In this document: positions 56,028 to 64,000 of the stretch, piece by piece | How the letters are laid out: every line of letters begins with the position of its first letter | How positions within the stretch are numbered: position 1 is the first letter of the stretch | Assembly (NCBI RefSeq): GCF_016907555.1 | Contig: NZ_JAFBCE010000001.1 | Location: 1,488,001 to 1,552,000, forward strand | Length of the DNA: 64,000 nucleotides | Direction of reading: 5' to 3' | Origin: Microbacterium laevaniformans | GTDB taxonomy: Bacteria > Actinomycetota > Actinomycetes > Actinomycetales > Microbacteriaceae | Notes under the pieces: generated by a model | What the model saw: only the letters and a program-made list of their open reading frames with translations | The model's database searches: none | What the model was told of the DNA's origin: nothing | Program-made: the position numbers and the translations under genes

Positions 56028-56593
56028 GACGTCACCTCGTCCTGGGTTGAATTGCTCGCAAAATTCGCCACGATCGTATCGCAGAACGCAGGCAGGTCAT
56101 CGGGCGAGCGGCTGGTGATCAGGTTCCCGTCCACCACGACATCCTGGTCGACGACGTCCGCACCGGCGTTGCGCAGGTCGGTGCGGATGCTCGGGAAGGA
56201 TGTCAAGGTGCGACCTTTGACCACACCCGCCTCGATCAGCGTCCACGGCCCGTGACAGATCGCCGCAACGGGTTTGCCGCTTTCGACGAACTCGCGGACG
56301 AAGGAGACCGCGTCGGGATCAATCCGGAGTTGGTCGGGGTTCACCGTGCCGCCCGGGAGAAGCAGGGCGTCATAGTGGGCGACAGAGGCGTCCGCGACCA
56401 ACCCGTCGACGGTGAACGTGCCTGCTGCATCCAGATCGTTCTCACGGGCCTGAATCTCACCGTCATGGATCGACAGAACCTCGGTCTGTGCACCAGCCTG
56501 CTCCAGCGCCTCGCGGGGCTTCTCGAGCTCGACTCGCTCGACCCCGTCGGCAGCGAGGACGGCGACTCTCTTGCCCTGCAGCGTCTCGGCCAT
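56024..56593 (-). CDS. DJ-1/PfpI family protein
   Basis: A 189-aa type-1 glutamine-amidotransferase-fold protein. The nucleophile Cys with its elbow is AAICHGPWTLIEAG, and LLLPGGTVNPD forms the oxyanion side. YhbO/PfpI relatives act as glyoxalases or deglycases (debated). It lies one base after the Zn-dehydrogenase gene and overlaps the ABM gene. Confidence 0.88.
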   Translation of the reverse strand: MAETLQGKRVAVLAADGVERVELEKPREALEQAGAQTEVLSIHDGEIQARENDLDAAGTFTVDGLVADASVAHYDALLLPGGTVNPDQLRIDPDAVSFVREFVESGKPVAAICHGPWTLIEAGVVKGRTLTSFPSIRTDLRNAGADVVDQDVVVDGNLITSRSPDDLPAFCDTIVANFASNSTQDEVTS

Positions 56594-56594
56594 A

Positions 56595-57761
56595 TCAGTT
56601 TCCCTTCTTCTCAGTCGACATCCCGGGCTTGATGAGAACCTTGGTCCAACCCTTGGACCGGGCGTCGAAGTTCTTGTAGGCGTCGGCAGCCTGGTCCAGC
56701 GAGATCTCGTGGGAGACGATCCAGGAAGGGGTCGCCTTGCCGGCCGCGATCAAGTCCCGCAGCTGGCGGTTGTACCGCTTGACCGGGGCCTGACCGGTTC
56801 CCATGGTCTGCCCCTTGAACCAATGCGTTCCGAAGTCGATGGCCGCCTTTCCCTGCTTGGCGAGGTCGTCCTTGGCTCCGGGGTCCTGGGGGACGAACAC
56901 GCCGACGGTGCCGATTCCTCCGGTGAAACGGACCGCGTTGATGAGCATGTTCAGCGTGGCGGCGGTGTCCTCGTTGCCTTGAGGATCGTGGGCCTGGTAA
57001 CCCACGCATTCGCAGCCACGATCAGCTCCCAGCCCCATCGTCTCGTCGAGGACGGCTTGCACGGGATCGACCTTGGAGTCGTCGATGGCGATCGCGCCGA
57101 TCTGCTCGGCCAACGCGAGCCGGTCAGGGTGACGATCGACCACCATCACCTTCGCGGCGCCCTTGATCATCGCGGACAGGGCGGCCATGAGCCCGACCGG
57201 ACCCGCCCCGGCGATGACAACGCTGTCGCCCGGGACCACGCCGGCCATCTCGGTGGCGTGGTAGCCGGTGGGGAAGATGTCGGAGAGCATGACGTAGTCG
57301 TTCTCCTTCTCCTCCGCATCCTCGCCCAGGCGCAGCGCGTTGTGGTCACCGAAAGGCACGCGGAGCAGTTCCGCTTGGCCACCGCCGTAGGGACCCATGT
57401 CGGCGAACCCGTAGGCCGCACCGGCGAATGATGGTTCGGGCTGGGTGGTGAGGCAGTAGTTGGTCAGGCCGCGTTCGCAGTTCTTACAGAATCCGCACGA
57501 GATGTTGAACGGGAGAACAACCCGGTCTCCGACCCTGACCTTCTCCACACCACTACCGACCTCGATGACCTCCCCCATGTTCTCGTGACCGAACGTCCGG
57601 CCTACTTCGAAGGACGTCCGCCCCTCGTACATGTGGAGGTCCGAGCCGCAGATGTTCGTCGTCGTCACCCTGACCAGGACATCGGTGGGGCGCTCGATCT
57701 TCGCGTCCGGGACGTCCTTCGTGCTGACCTGACGGGGTCCCTCGTACACCACTGCTTTCAT
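56595..57761 (-). CDS. Zinc alcohol dehydrogenase, glutathione-independent formaldehyde dehydrogenase type
   Basis: 388-aa MDR-family enzyme. Catalytic zinc: Cys in NICGSDLHMYEG, His/Glu in FGHENMGEV. Structural zinc: CGFCKNCERGLTNYC. NAD fold: IAGAGPVGLMAAL. The GCECVGYQAHDPQGNEDTA stretch recalls formaldehyde dismutase/FdhA-type enzymes. It leads a tight three-gene operon with PfpI and ABM genes, which suggests reactive-carbonyl detoxification. Substrate unproven. Confidence 0.87.
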   Translation of the reverse strand: MKAVVYEGPRQVSTKDVPDAKIERPTDVLVRVTTTNICGSDLHMYEGRTSFEVGRTFGHENMGEVIEVGSGVEKVRVGDRVVLPFNISCGFCKNCERGLTNYCLTTQPEPSFAGAAYGFADMGPYGGGQAELLRVPFGDHNALRLGEDAEEKENDYVMLSDIFPTGYHATEMAGVVPGDSVVIAGAGPVGLMAALSAMIKGAAKVMVVDRHPDRLALAEQIGAIAIDDSKVDPVQAVLDETMGLGADRGCECVGYQAHDPQGNEDTAATLNMLINAVRFTGGIGTVGVFVPQDPGAKDDLAKQGKAAIDFGTHWFKGQTMGTGQAPVKRYNRQLRDLIAAGKATPSWIVSHEISLDQAADAYKNFDARSKGWTKVLIKPGMSTEKKGN

Positions 57762-58009
57762 GTCCACTCCGATCCGATGCGTTGCTCGATGCTTCTTCGG
57801 CAGGGCCTCGACAACGCCGGCCCTCCGCGAGACAGCGAACGCCCCCACGAACCACATGTCAAGGGGCTTCCCGAAGAACCCGATCTGACGAGCGAGCCGC
57901 GAACGCTCACCGAAACCAGGTGCTGATCTGCGTTTTCCGCGCACACCTGGAGTCCTGGGCACGTTGCCGGTGGGACTTCCTCTCGATCCCCACGATAATC
58001 GCGCGTTGC
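57762..58009. other. Upstream region of the dehydrogenase, no gene seen
   Basis: The region between the dehydrogenase start and the IS3 remnant holds no recognisable gene. It should carry the promoter of the operon, but no convincing -35/-10 pair was found. Confidence 0.4.
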
Positions 58010-58171
58010 GAATGGGTGTGGTGGTGGAACAACTCCCGCCTCCACGGCGAGCTCAGCATGCGTACCCTCGTCGAGGTCGAGGACGCGTACTACGCTGACC
58101 AAGAATCAGGCCAAGCGGCACCTGCCGGACAAGGCTCCGATAGGAACGAAAGTCAGGCCGATTCACCTTGA
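58010..58171 (+). pseudogene. IS3-family transposase, C-terminal remnant
   Basis: Encodes EWVWWWNNSRLHGELSMRTL then EVEDAYYADQ, the conserved tail of IS3-type integrase-core transposases (W-x-NN-x-RLH). The rest of the gene and orfA are missing. Confidence 0.75.
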
Positions 58172-58422
58172 TGATGTCGGCGATCTCCGCCTGCGTCGTG
58201 AAGTTCGGCGGTGCGATGCCGAATATGCCGATGTCCATGCACATCAGGTGCGCCGGCATCCTCCGTGGACACCCGTACGGGACGCCACGAGAGCGTGGAG
58301 ATCGGGATACCGACTCTGCGCACGGACGCACCGGAGGGTGTCTGGCCCCGGACCCCGTCAGACAGGTCGAGAAGCCCCCAAACGAGGGTGGATTCTGATG
58401 CGGAATCCTGCGGAAAATAGCG
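58172..58422. other. Non-coding gap before tRNA-Gln
   Basis: About 250 bases between the IS3 remnant and tRNA-Gln. A minus-strand frame (MDIGIFGIAPPNFTTQAEI) begins here and runs into the IS remnant, so it may be the start of a gene destroyed by the insertion; I cannot identify it. Confidence 0.4.
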
Positions 58423-58494
58423 CTGGGGTACCTGGACTCGAACCAAGAACAACTGAACCAGAATCAGCCGTGTTGCCAATTACACCATACCCCA
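58423..58494 (-). tRNA. tRNA-Gln (anticodon CTG)
   Basis: 72-nt cloverleaf with acceptor TGGGGTA / TACCCCA and discriminator G, anticodon loop TTCTGGT (CTG), and T-arm CTTGGTTCGAGTCCAGG. Reads CAG. Its 3' end faces the accessory region. Confidence 0.94.
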
Positions 58495-58608
58495 GGGGGT
58501 GACGACCGAAGTCGTACCGAGGGTCTAGCTTAGCCCACGCGCGGACCGAGTCCAAACCAGCCGGACCACGCATTGCCCTGTCGCCGGGCAGATCGGACAC
58601 TGAGCCGT

Positions 58609-59133
58609 GTGAAATCCCCGTTGCTCCTGCCCGCCACGGCCATCGCCGTCCTCGTGCTCGCCGGTTGCGCGGTCTCGCCCGCATCGACGCCGTCCGCCAC
58701 CGAGAACGACGCCGGTCCCACCGCCGAGGCCGGCACACCGGCGGCCGTCGGCGCCGGTCAGTTGTTCGGCTGCACCGACGCGATGATCTCGTTCATGGAC
58801 GCCAACGGATACCTGAACCCCACTCCCGCCGATCCCGCGCGCTTCGTCTTCCCGGAAGCGGGAAGACCCGGCGTCTCCCCCGCCTGCTACGTCGAGGACG
58901 ACTACGGCGGAACGAAGCGCAAGGGAGCGATCTTCGTCGGGGACGCGGATGCCGCCGTCGCGCAGATCGGTGCCACGCTGACGGCCGCGGGGTACCAGCA
59001 GAGCACCGGCTACGGCGCCTACATCTGGTGGCTCGACGGTGAGGACGCCAGCTCGGCACGGTACGCGGTGGGGGCCGGTCCCCAACAGATCGACGGCCAG
59101 AACGTCATCTGGGCGACGTGGGCGTCGGACTGA
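58609..59133 (+). CDS. Small lipoprotein, unknown function
   Basis: A 174-aa exported protein with a signal peptide ending in the lipobox LVLAGC (about residue 20), then a Ser/Thr/Pro/Ala-rich linker. The mature part has two Cys (LFGCTD, PACYVED) and many aromatic residues. I do not recognise the family. GTG start at 58609. Confidence 0.72.
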   Translation: MKSPLLLPATAIAVLVLAGCAVSPASTPSATENDAGPTAEAGTPAAVGAGQLFGCTDAMISFMDANGYLNPTPADPARFVFPEAGRPGVSPACYVEDDYGGTKRKGAIFVGDADAAVAQIGATLTAAGYQQSTGYGAYIWWLDGEDASSARYAVGAGPQQIDGQNVIWATWASD

Positions 59134-59195
59134 CGGGCGCGATCCGGGCGATTTCATAGGCCGCACAACGACGCCGCTGGTGAAGCGGTCCTACG

Positions 59196-61295
59196 GTGAC
59201 CGTTGTGACCGCGCTCCCCGCCTCCGCCGCCTCCGCCTTCTCGCCCGTCCACACCCCCGCGACGACCCGGCGGCGGATGGGCACGCCGTGGCACTGGTCT
59301 CTCCTCGTCATGGCAGTCGCGGCCGCGATCCTCACAGCCTGGGGCGTCGGCGGTTCGATGTCCGACTACTACGCATCGATCGCGCTGTCGATGAGCCGCA
59401 GCTGGCCGAACTTCCTCTTCGGCTCGTTCGACCCGGCCGGAACGATCACCCTGGACAAGATCCCCGGTTCGTTCTGGATCCCCGCTCTCACCGTGCGCAT
59501 CTTCGGCTTCTCCCCCGCCGCGGTCATCATTCCCAACGCGCTGGCCGCGGCGATCGCGGCCGTGGTGACCGCGATCACCGCACGGCGATGGGCGGGCATC
59601 ACCTCGGGCCTCGTCGGCGGGGCGGTCGTCGCCACGACGCCCATCCTGGTCGCGGTCGCGCGCTCCAACCAGCCAGAGACGTTCTTCGTGCTCGCCCTCG
59701 CCTTGACGGCGTGGGCAGCGACGCACGCGTTGCGCCGGGCCAGCTTCGGATGGCTGGTACTGGCGGGCGTGTTCATCGCCGCCGGCTTCCAGACCTACAT
59801 GCTCGAGGCGTGGGCGGTCTGGCCTGCACTCGCCGTCGCCTATCTCTGCACCCGACAGCCGTGGTGGCGCCGGGTCTGGCATGTCGCCGTGTCGGCAGCG
59901 CTCAGCCTCGTGCTGTCGTTGGGCTGGATCATCGCGGTCTCGCTCGTTCCGGCATCCGACCGCCCCTATATCGGCAGCACGTTGACGAACAATCCGTGGG
60001 AGACGGTGTTCGGCTACAACGGACTCGGCAGGTTCGGCTCCACGACCGCCGACAGCGCGGCCTACCGCTCATTCACTCCGCCGTTCTCGGGAACGCCCTC
60101 GGCCGTGCGGCTGCTGAACGGTTCACTGGCCGATCAGATCGGTTGGTTGATCCCGACCGCGATCCTCGCCATCGTGATCCTCGCGGTCCTTCGCTTCCGC
60201 CTGCCGTTGCTGGTGTTCGGGGCCGTGTGGTTCGTCACGTTCGCCGGAATGTTCTCGCTCGTGGCCGGAATGCACCAGTTCTACACCGCCTCAATGGCCA
60301 TCCCGATGGCGCTGCTGACCGGCGCCGCGTTCGCCTGGGCGCGGCGACGCGGCATCCTGTGGGCGCAGATCGCACTCCCGGCTGTCGCGGCCACGACGGC
60401 GCTGATCATCAGCCTGAGTGTCGCCTCCGACCGGGGAGCCGCATTCTCACTGCCGATCGCGGTGGCACAGGTTCTCGTCGCCGTCGCCGTGGTGGCAGCC
60501 GTCGTGGTGGACCACCGTCGGGCACACCCGCGGCTGCTGACGGCCGTCGTCGCGGCGATCGCCATGCTGCTGACGCCGGCGAGCTGGGCCGTCGTAACGA
60601 TGTGGTCGCCCAACTCGACCAACCCGACCGCGGCCGGCGTCGCCAGTGTGTCCGGCATCGGCGGGTTCGGAGGGTTCGGACCCGGTACCGGCGGCGGCGC
60701 ACCGGGAGCAACAGGCCTCGGCGGACCCGGTTCGGGGGCCTCCGGATCCGGGAGCGGTACCTCGGGGCCGCTCGGGGCGGGGCACCCCGGGGACGGGTTC
60801 TCGCGGTCCGGCGGACAGACCGGAGCCTCAACCGACGGAGCACGCGAACGTTCCAGCGGGCCGGGCACGGGCACTCGCAACTCCGGCGGTTTCGCCGCTT
60901 CGTCCGGCGAGGCGGGCACAGGCGCCGCCGCTACCGTGGCCTGGCTGACGGAGCACCAACAGGGCACCGCGTACCTGGCGGCGACTTTCGGGGCGCAGAG
61001 CGCGGCGTCGCTCATCCTGGCCTCGGACGGCGGGTCGTTCCTGCCCATCGGCGGCTTCGACGAGCGTGATCCGGCACCGACGCTCGCGGCATTCCAGACG
61101 CTCATCGCCGACGGGAAGCTGCGGTACGTGATCGCCGGCAACGGGGGCTTTGGCGGTGGCGGAGGCCCATCGGGCGGGCTCGGCGGCACCGACAACGCGA
61201 GCACCACGGCCGGTCAGATCCGCACGTGGGTCGTGGCGAACTGCACCGAAGTCATTGACGCCCCGATGTCAGGCCTCTACTCCTGCGGCTCCTGA
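59196..61295 (+). CDS. GT39-type membrane glycosyltransferase
   Basis: A 699-aa protein resembling ArnT/PMT-type glycosyltransferases. The first membrane segment (about residues 30-50) is followed by an acidic loop with GGSMSDYYASIALSM and TLDKIPGSFWIPAL, and about a dozen membrane spans. From about residue 485 there is a long Gly/Ser/Pro-rich linker and then a soluble domain (GTAYLAATFGAQSAASLILAS) typical of actinobacterial GT39 proteins. Probably transfers a sugar from a polyprenyl-phosphate donor outside the membrane. GTG start at 59196 or 59205. Confidence 0.83.
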   Translation: MTVVTALPASAASAFSPVHTPATTRRRMGTPWHWSLLVMAVAAAILTAWGVGGSMSDYYASIALSMSRSWPNFLFGSFDPAGTITLDKIPGSFWIPALTVRIFGFSPAAVIIPNALAAAIAAVVTAITARRWAGITSGLVGGAVVATTPILVAVARSNQPETFFVLALALTAWAATHALRRASFGWLVLAGVFIAAGFQTYMLEAWAVWPALAVAYLCTRQPWWRRVWHVAVSAALSLVLSLGWIIAVSLVPASDRPYIGSTLTNNPWETVFGYNGLGRFGSTTADSAAYRSFTPPFSGTPSAVRLLNGSLADQIGWLIPTAILAIVILAVLRFRLPLLVFGAVWFVTFAGMFSLVAGMHQFYTASMAIPMALLTGAAFAWARRRGILWAQIALPAVAATTALIISLSVASDRGAAFSLPIAVAQVLVAVAVVAAVVVDHRRAHPRLLTAVVAAIAMLLTPASWAVVTMWSPNSTNPTAAGVASVSGIGGFGGFGPGTGGGAPGATGLGGPGSGASGSGSGTSGPLGAGHPGDGFSRSGGQTGASTDGARERSSGPGTGTRNSGGFAASSGEAGTGAAATVAWLTEHQQGTAYLAATFGAQSAASLILASDGGSFLPIGGFDERDPAPTLAAFQTLIADGKLRYVIAGNGGFGGGGGPSGGLGGTDNASTTAGQIRTWVVANCTEVIDAPMSGLYSCGS

Positions 61296-61313
61296 TGCGC
61301 CGCGGCTCCCGGC

Positions 61314-62828
61314 TCAGCCGAGGTGCTGAACCAGCGCGCCGAGGCGACGCACCGACTCTGCCTTGCCCAGCAGCTCCATAGACTCGAACAGCGGCGGGGA
61401 CACGCGTCGTCCGCTGACGGCAACCCGGAGTGGGCCGTAGGCGACTCGCGGCTTCAGCCCCAGACCGTCGATCAACGCCGCCGACAGCGCATCCTGCACC
61501 GCCGCAGCGGTGAATCCGTGCTCGGGTACCAGCTCGAGTGCTCCCACGGATGCCACGAGTACCTCTCCCGCATTGGCGGGCAGACCCTTCAGCGCATCGT
61601 CTTCGTACACGACATCGTCGCGGAACAGGAAGCCCAGCAGCCCGGGCGCCTCACCGAGCAGCTGCATGCGCTCCTGCACGAGAGGCGCGGCGGCATCCAG
61701 TGTCGCCTGCTGCACGGCGGTGGGCGGATTCTCGATCAGACCCGCGGCATGCAGATACGGAACGAGCCGGGCGGCAAAGTCCTCGGCGGCGAGCATTCGG
61801 ATGTGGTCACCGTTGATCGACTCGGCCTTCTTCTGGTCGAAACGGGCGGGATTGGGGTTCACGTCGACGATGTCGAACGCGGCGACGAATTCCTCCAGAG
61901 AGAACACATCCCGATCCGCCGCGATCGACCAGCCCAGGAGCGCGAGGTAGTTCAACAGCCCCTCGTGGATGAAGCCGCGCTCACGATGGAGGAACAGGTC
62001 GGCCTGGGGATCGCGCTTGGACAGCTTCTTGTTGCCGGTCTCGCCCAGCACGAGAGGCATGTGCCCGAACCGCGGCATGAAGTCCGTGACGCCGGCCTCG
62101 ATGAGCGCGCCGTAGAGCGCGAGCTGGCGCGCGGTGGACGGCATGAGGTCCTCGCCGCGGATCACGTGGGTGATGCCCATGAGCGCGTCGTCCACCGGAT
62201 TGGTGAAGGTGTAGAGCGCCTGGCCACCGGCGCGCACGACGACGAAGTCGGGGAAGGAGCCGGCAGGGAACGTCACCTCGCCGCGGATGAGGTCGACGTA
62301 CGTCAGGTCCTCATCGGGCACGCGCAGGCGCCACGCGGGCTCGCGGCCCTCGGCGCGGAAAGCGGCCTTCTGGTCTTCGGTGAGGTCACGGTCGAAGTTG
62401 TCGTAGCCCAGCTGCTTCGCTCGCCCTGCGGCCTCGTTGCGCGCATCGATCTCCTCCGCCGTCGAGTACGACTCGTAGACGGCACCCGAGGCGATCAGGG
62501 TCTCGAGGACGCCCGCGTAGATGTCGCGGCGCTGCGACTGGCGGTACGGCTCGTGCGGGCCGCCCTTCTCGACGCCCTCGTCCCAGACGATCTTCAGCCA
62601 GGTGAGCGCGTCGACGAGCTGACGGTAGCTCTCCTCGCTGTCGCGAGCGGCGTCGGTGTCTTCGACGCGGAAGATGAGCTTGCCGCCGGTGTGTCGCGCG
62701 TACGCCCAGTTGTAGAGCGCCGTGCGCACCATGCCGACGTGCGGAAGGCCGGTCGGCGACGGGCAGAACCGTACGCGGACGTCGGTTCCGGAAGCGGTGG
62801 TGGTACGGGGATGGATCGCGGCAGACAT
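61314..62828 (-). CDS. gltX: Glutamyl-tRNA synthetase
   Basis: 504 aa. HIGH-type motif [21 protein letters not shown] (HVGM), then [10 protein letters not shown], and [10 protein letters not shown] as the KMSKS equivalent. Charges tRNA-Glu (and, in bacteria lacking GlnRS, tRNA-Gln). The ATG at 62828 lies seven bases after a TAGACT -10, so it is probably leaderless. Confidence 0.96.
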   Translation of the reverse strand: MSAAIHPRTTTASGTDVRVRFCPSPTGLPHVGMVRTALYNWAYARHTGGKLIFRVEDTDAARDSEESYRQLVDALTWLKIVWDEGVEKGGPHEPYRQSQRRDIYAGVLETLIASGAVYESYSTAEEIDARNEAAGRAKQLGYDNFDRDLTEDQKAAFRAEGREPAWRLRVPDEDLTYVDLIRGEVTFPAGSFPDFVVVRAGGQALYTFTNPVDDALMGITHVIRGEDLMPSTARQLALYGALIEAGVTDFMPRFGHMPLVLGETGNKKLSKRDPQADLFLHRERGFIHEGLLNYLALLGWSIAADRDVFSLEEFVAAFDIVDVNPNPARFDQKKAESINGDHIRMLAAEDFAARLVPYLHAAGLIENPPTAVQQATLDAAAPLVQERMQLLGEAPGLLGFLFRDDVVYEDDALKGLPANAGEVLVASVGALELVPEHGFTAAAVQDALSAALIDGLGLKPRVAYGPLRVAVSGRRVSPPLFESMELLGKAESVRRLGALVQHLG

Positions 62829-62922
62829 CGCCTCCAGTCTAGGCGGCGGGCGGGCCCAGCGAATCGTCACCCCCGCGTCGCGACGACGAGCGCGCGGCGC
62901 GGTCCGGCGATCACGCCGCGGG

Positions 62923-63855
62923 TCAGGCTGATACGGATTGCACCGCAGCGAGTTCCCGCCCGAGCATCTCGAGCACGCTGCTCACCGACGGCACCCGTTC
63001 GGCGTCGCGTGCCGTGACGACGTGGAGTCCGCGCGCCTCGGCCGGCGGCAGCGGCGAGGTCTGCACGCCGGGCAGCAACGGGAAGGACTCGACCGCCATC
63101 CGCGGCAGCGTCGCCACGCCCAACCCCTGCGCCACGAGTCCTTCGACCGCGACGGCATTGTCGGTCTCGAACCCGATGCGCGGTTCGAATCCCGCGCGAC
63201 CGCAGAGCTCCAGCAGATGGCCGCGACAGCGAGGGCAACCGGCGATCCACGTCGCGTCGGCGAGTGCCGCGACGTCCGCCACACCCGCATGGCCTCCGGG
63301 CAGCACGAGCAGCAGGTCGTCGCGACCGGCGCTGCGTACGGTGAGCCCCCGGGCGCTCGATCCGTGCGGGTCGTCGCGGTCCCCCGGGTAGCTGAAGGTC
63401 AGCGCGATGTCGGCGCGGTCTTCACGAATCGCTTCCACCGCCTCCGGTGGCTCCGCCTCCACATAGGTGAGCGTGAGTCCGGGGTGAGAGGCGGACAGCG
63501 TCGCAAGCAACCGTGGAACGAGCACGGGCGAAGCCGAGGGGAAGGCGACAAGGCGGACGACACCGGTGCGCAGCCCCCTCAGCTGTGCCAGTTCTTCGGC
63601 GGCGGCGTCGAAGGCGTGCGTCACGGCCGGCGCATGACGGGCGAGCACGCGGCCGGCCTCCGTCAGCCGCACGCCGCGACCGACGCGCTCGATCAGCGCA
63701 ACCCCCAGCCGGTTCTCCAAACGCCGCAGCTGCTGGCTGATGGCGGGCTGACTGTATCCCAGAGCGGCGGCGGCCGCTGTGATCGAGCCGGTGTCGGCGA
63801 TCGCGCGCACGGTACGCAGGCTCTGGACGTCCAGTTCCGGGGCGATCTCCTTCAC
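62923..63855 (-). CDS. LysR family transcriptional regulator
   Basis: A 310-aa LysR regulator. HTH at about residues 15-50 ([31 protein letters not shown]), effector domain from about 90 ([19 protein letters not shown]). GTG at 63855; an ATG at 63876 would overlap the operator. The divergent gene starting at 63934 is its likely target. Confidence 0.9.
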   Translation of the reverse strand: MKEIAPELDVQSLRTVRAIADTGSITAAAAALGYSQPAISQQLRRLENRLGVALIERVGRGVRLTEAGRVLARHAPAVTHAFDAAAEELAQLRGLRTGVVRLVAFPSASPVLVPRLLATLSASHPGLTLTYVEAEPPEAVEAIREDRADIALTFSYPGDRDDPHGSSARGLTVRSAGRDDLLLVLPGGHAGVADVAALADATWIAGCPRCRGHLLELCGRAGFEPRIGFETDNAVAVEGLVAQGLGVATLPRMAVESFPLLPGVQTSPLPPAEARGLHVVTARDAERVPSVSSVLEMLGRELAAVQSVSA

Positions 63856-63872
63856 GCACACATCATCGCATG

Positions 63873-63887
63873 GCATGTTTCTCATGC
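63873..63887. promoter_or_regulatory. LysR-type palindromic operator
   Basis: GCATG-TTTCT-CATGC, a perfect inverted repeat with five-base spacer (T-N11-A type), lies between the LysR gene and the divergent 63934 gene, 18 bases before the LysR start. Fits a LysR recognition site. Confidence 0.65.
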
Positions 63888-63933
63888 AATACCTGCCGTA
63901 GACGCATACGTCGCGACGCGCGAAGCTGAAACC

Positions 63934-64000
63934 ATGATCACCGCCGTCCACGACCCCCTCGCCTCGGTGCGCGCCGAGTTCGGCTCCGCCGACGGCTACC
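63934..64000 (+). CDS. Partial CDS, N-terminal 22 codons, unknown
   Basis: Starts MITAVHDPLASVRAEFGSAD and is cut by the window edge. Divergent from the LysR gene, so it is probably its regulatory target. I cannot identify the family from this fragment. Confidence 0.6.
   Translation, partial: MITAVHDPLASVRAEFGSADGY

Noticed and set aside
1..64000. CRISPR arrays
   Set aside because: No regularly spaced direct repeats of 25-40 bases were seen.

Overview
The window is about 64 kb of high-G+C actinobacterial chromosome. Gene content, gene order, very short spacings, many GTG starts and many apparently leaderless promoters fit a Microbacteriaceae genome, most likely Microbacterium. This is inferred from recognised protein families and synteny; no search was run.

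Positions 1-47.4 kb are core chromosome. On the minus strand: xerC-dprA-comM-yraN (chained by ATGA overlaps), DUF2469, rnhB-lepB, rplS, trmD-rimM-khpA-rpsP, ffh, ftsY and smc, then mutM-rnc-rpmF-DUF177, coaD, recG, thiL, ddl-gpsA-plsC-murA, leuD-leuC, terC and the fructose phosphotransferase cluster fruR-fruK-fruA-ptsH. On the plus strand: map, a glutamate-cysteine-ligase-like gene, lipB-lipA, two tandem GNAT acetyltransferases behind a promoter and two tiny reading frames, rsmD, an ECF sigma factor with a DUF4349 membrane partner, and an MBL-fold hydrolase. Two cis-acting RNAs stand out: a yybP-ykoY-like (Mn2+) riboswitch before terC, and a leucine leader peptide plus pseudoknot that can mask the leuC ribosome-binding site.

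Positions 47.5-58.4 kb are accessory. They hold a GmrSD-like DUF262/DUF1524 nuclease, a PAP2 phosphatase gene cut short, a decayed IS256-family element, and an intact IS110-family element inserted in the IS256 transposase. A class-II UvrA paralogue follows, then an ISL3 fragment, a compact fdhA-like/PfpI/ABM operon and an IS3 remnant, and the region ends at the 3' side of a tRNA-Gln gene. No integrase was found. In the IS110 element the ends, CT core and target can be read from the interrupted transposase. The 5' non-coding region folds on paper into a bridge RNA whose donor and target guide segments match the element ends and the actual insertion site.

Positions 58.4-64 kb return to core-type genes: a small lipoprotein, a GT39-type glycosyltransferase, gltX, a LysR regulator with a palindromic operator, and the first 22 codons of a divergent gene cut by the window edge.
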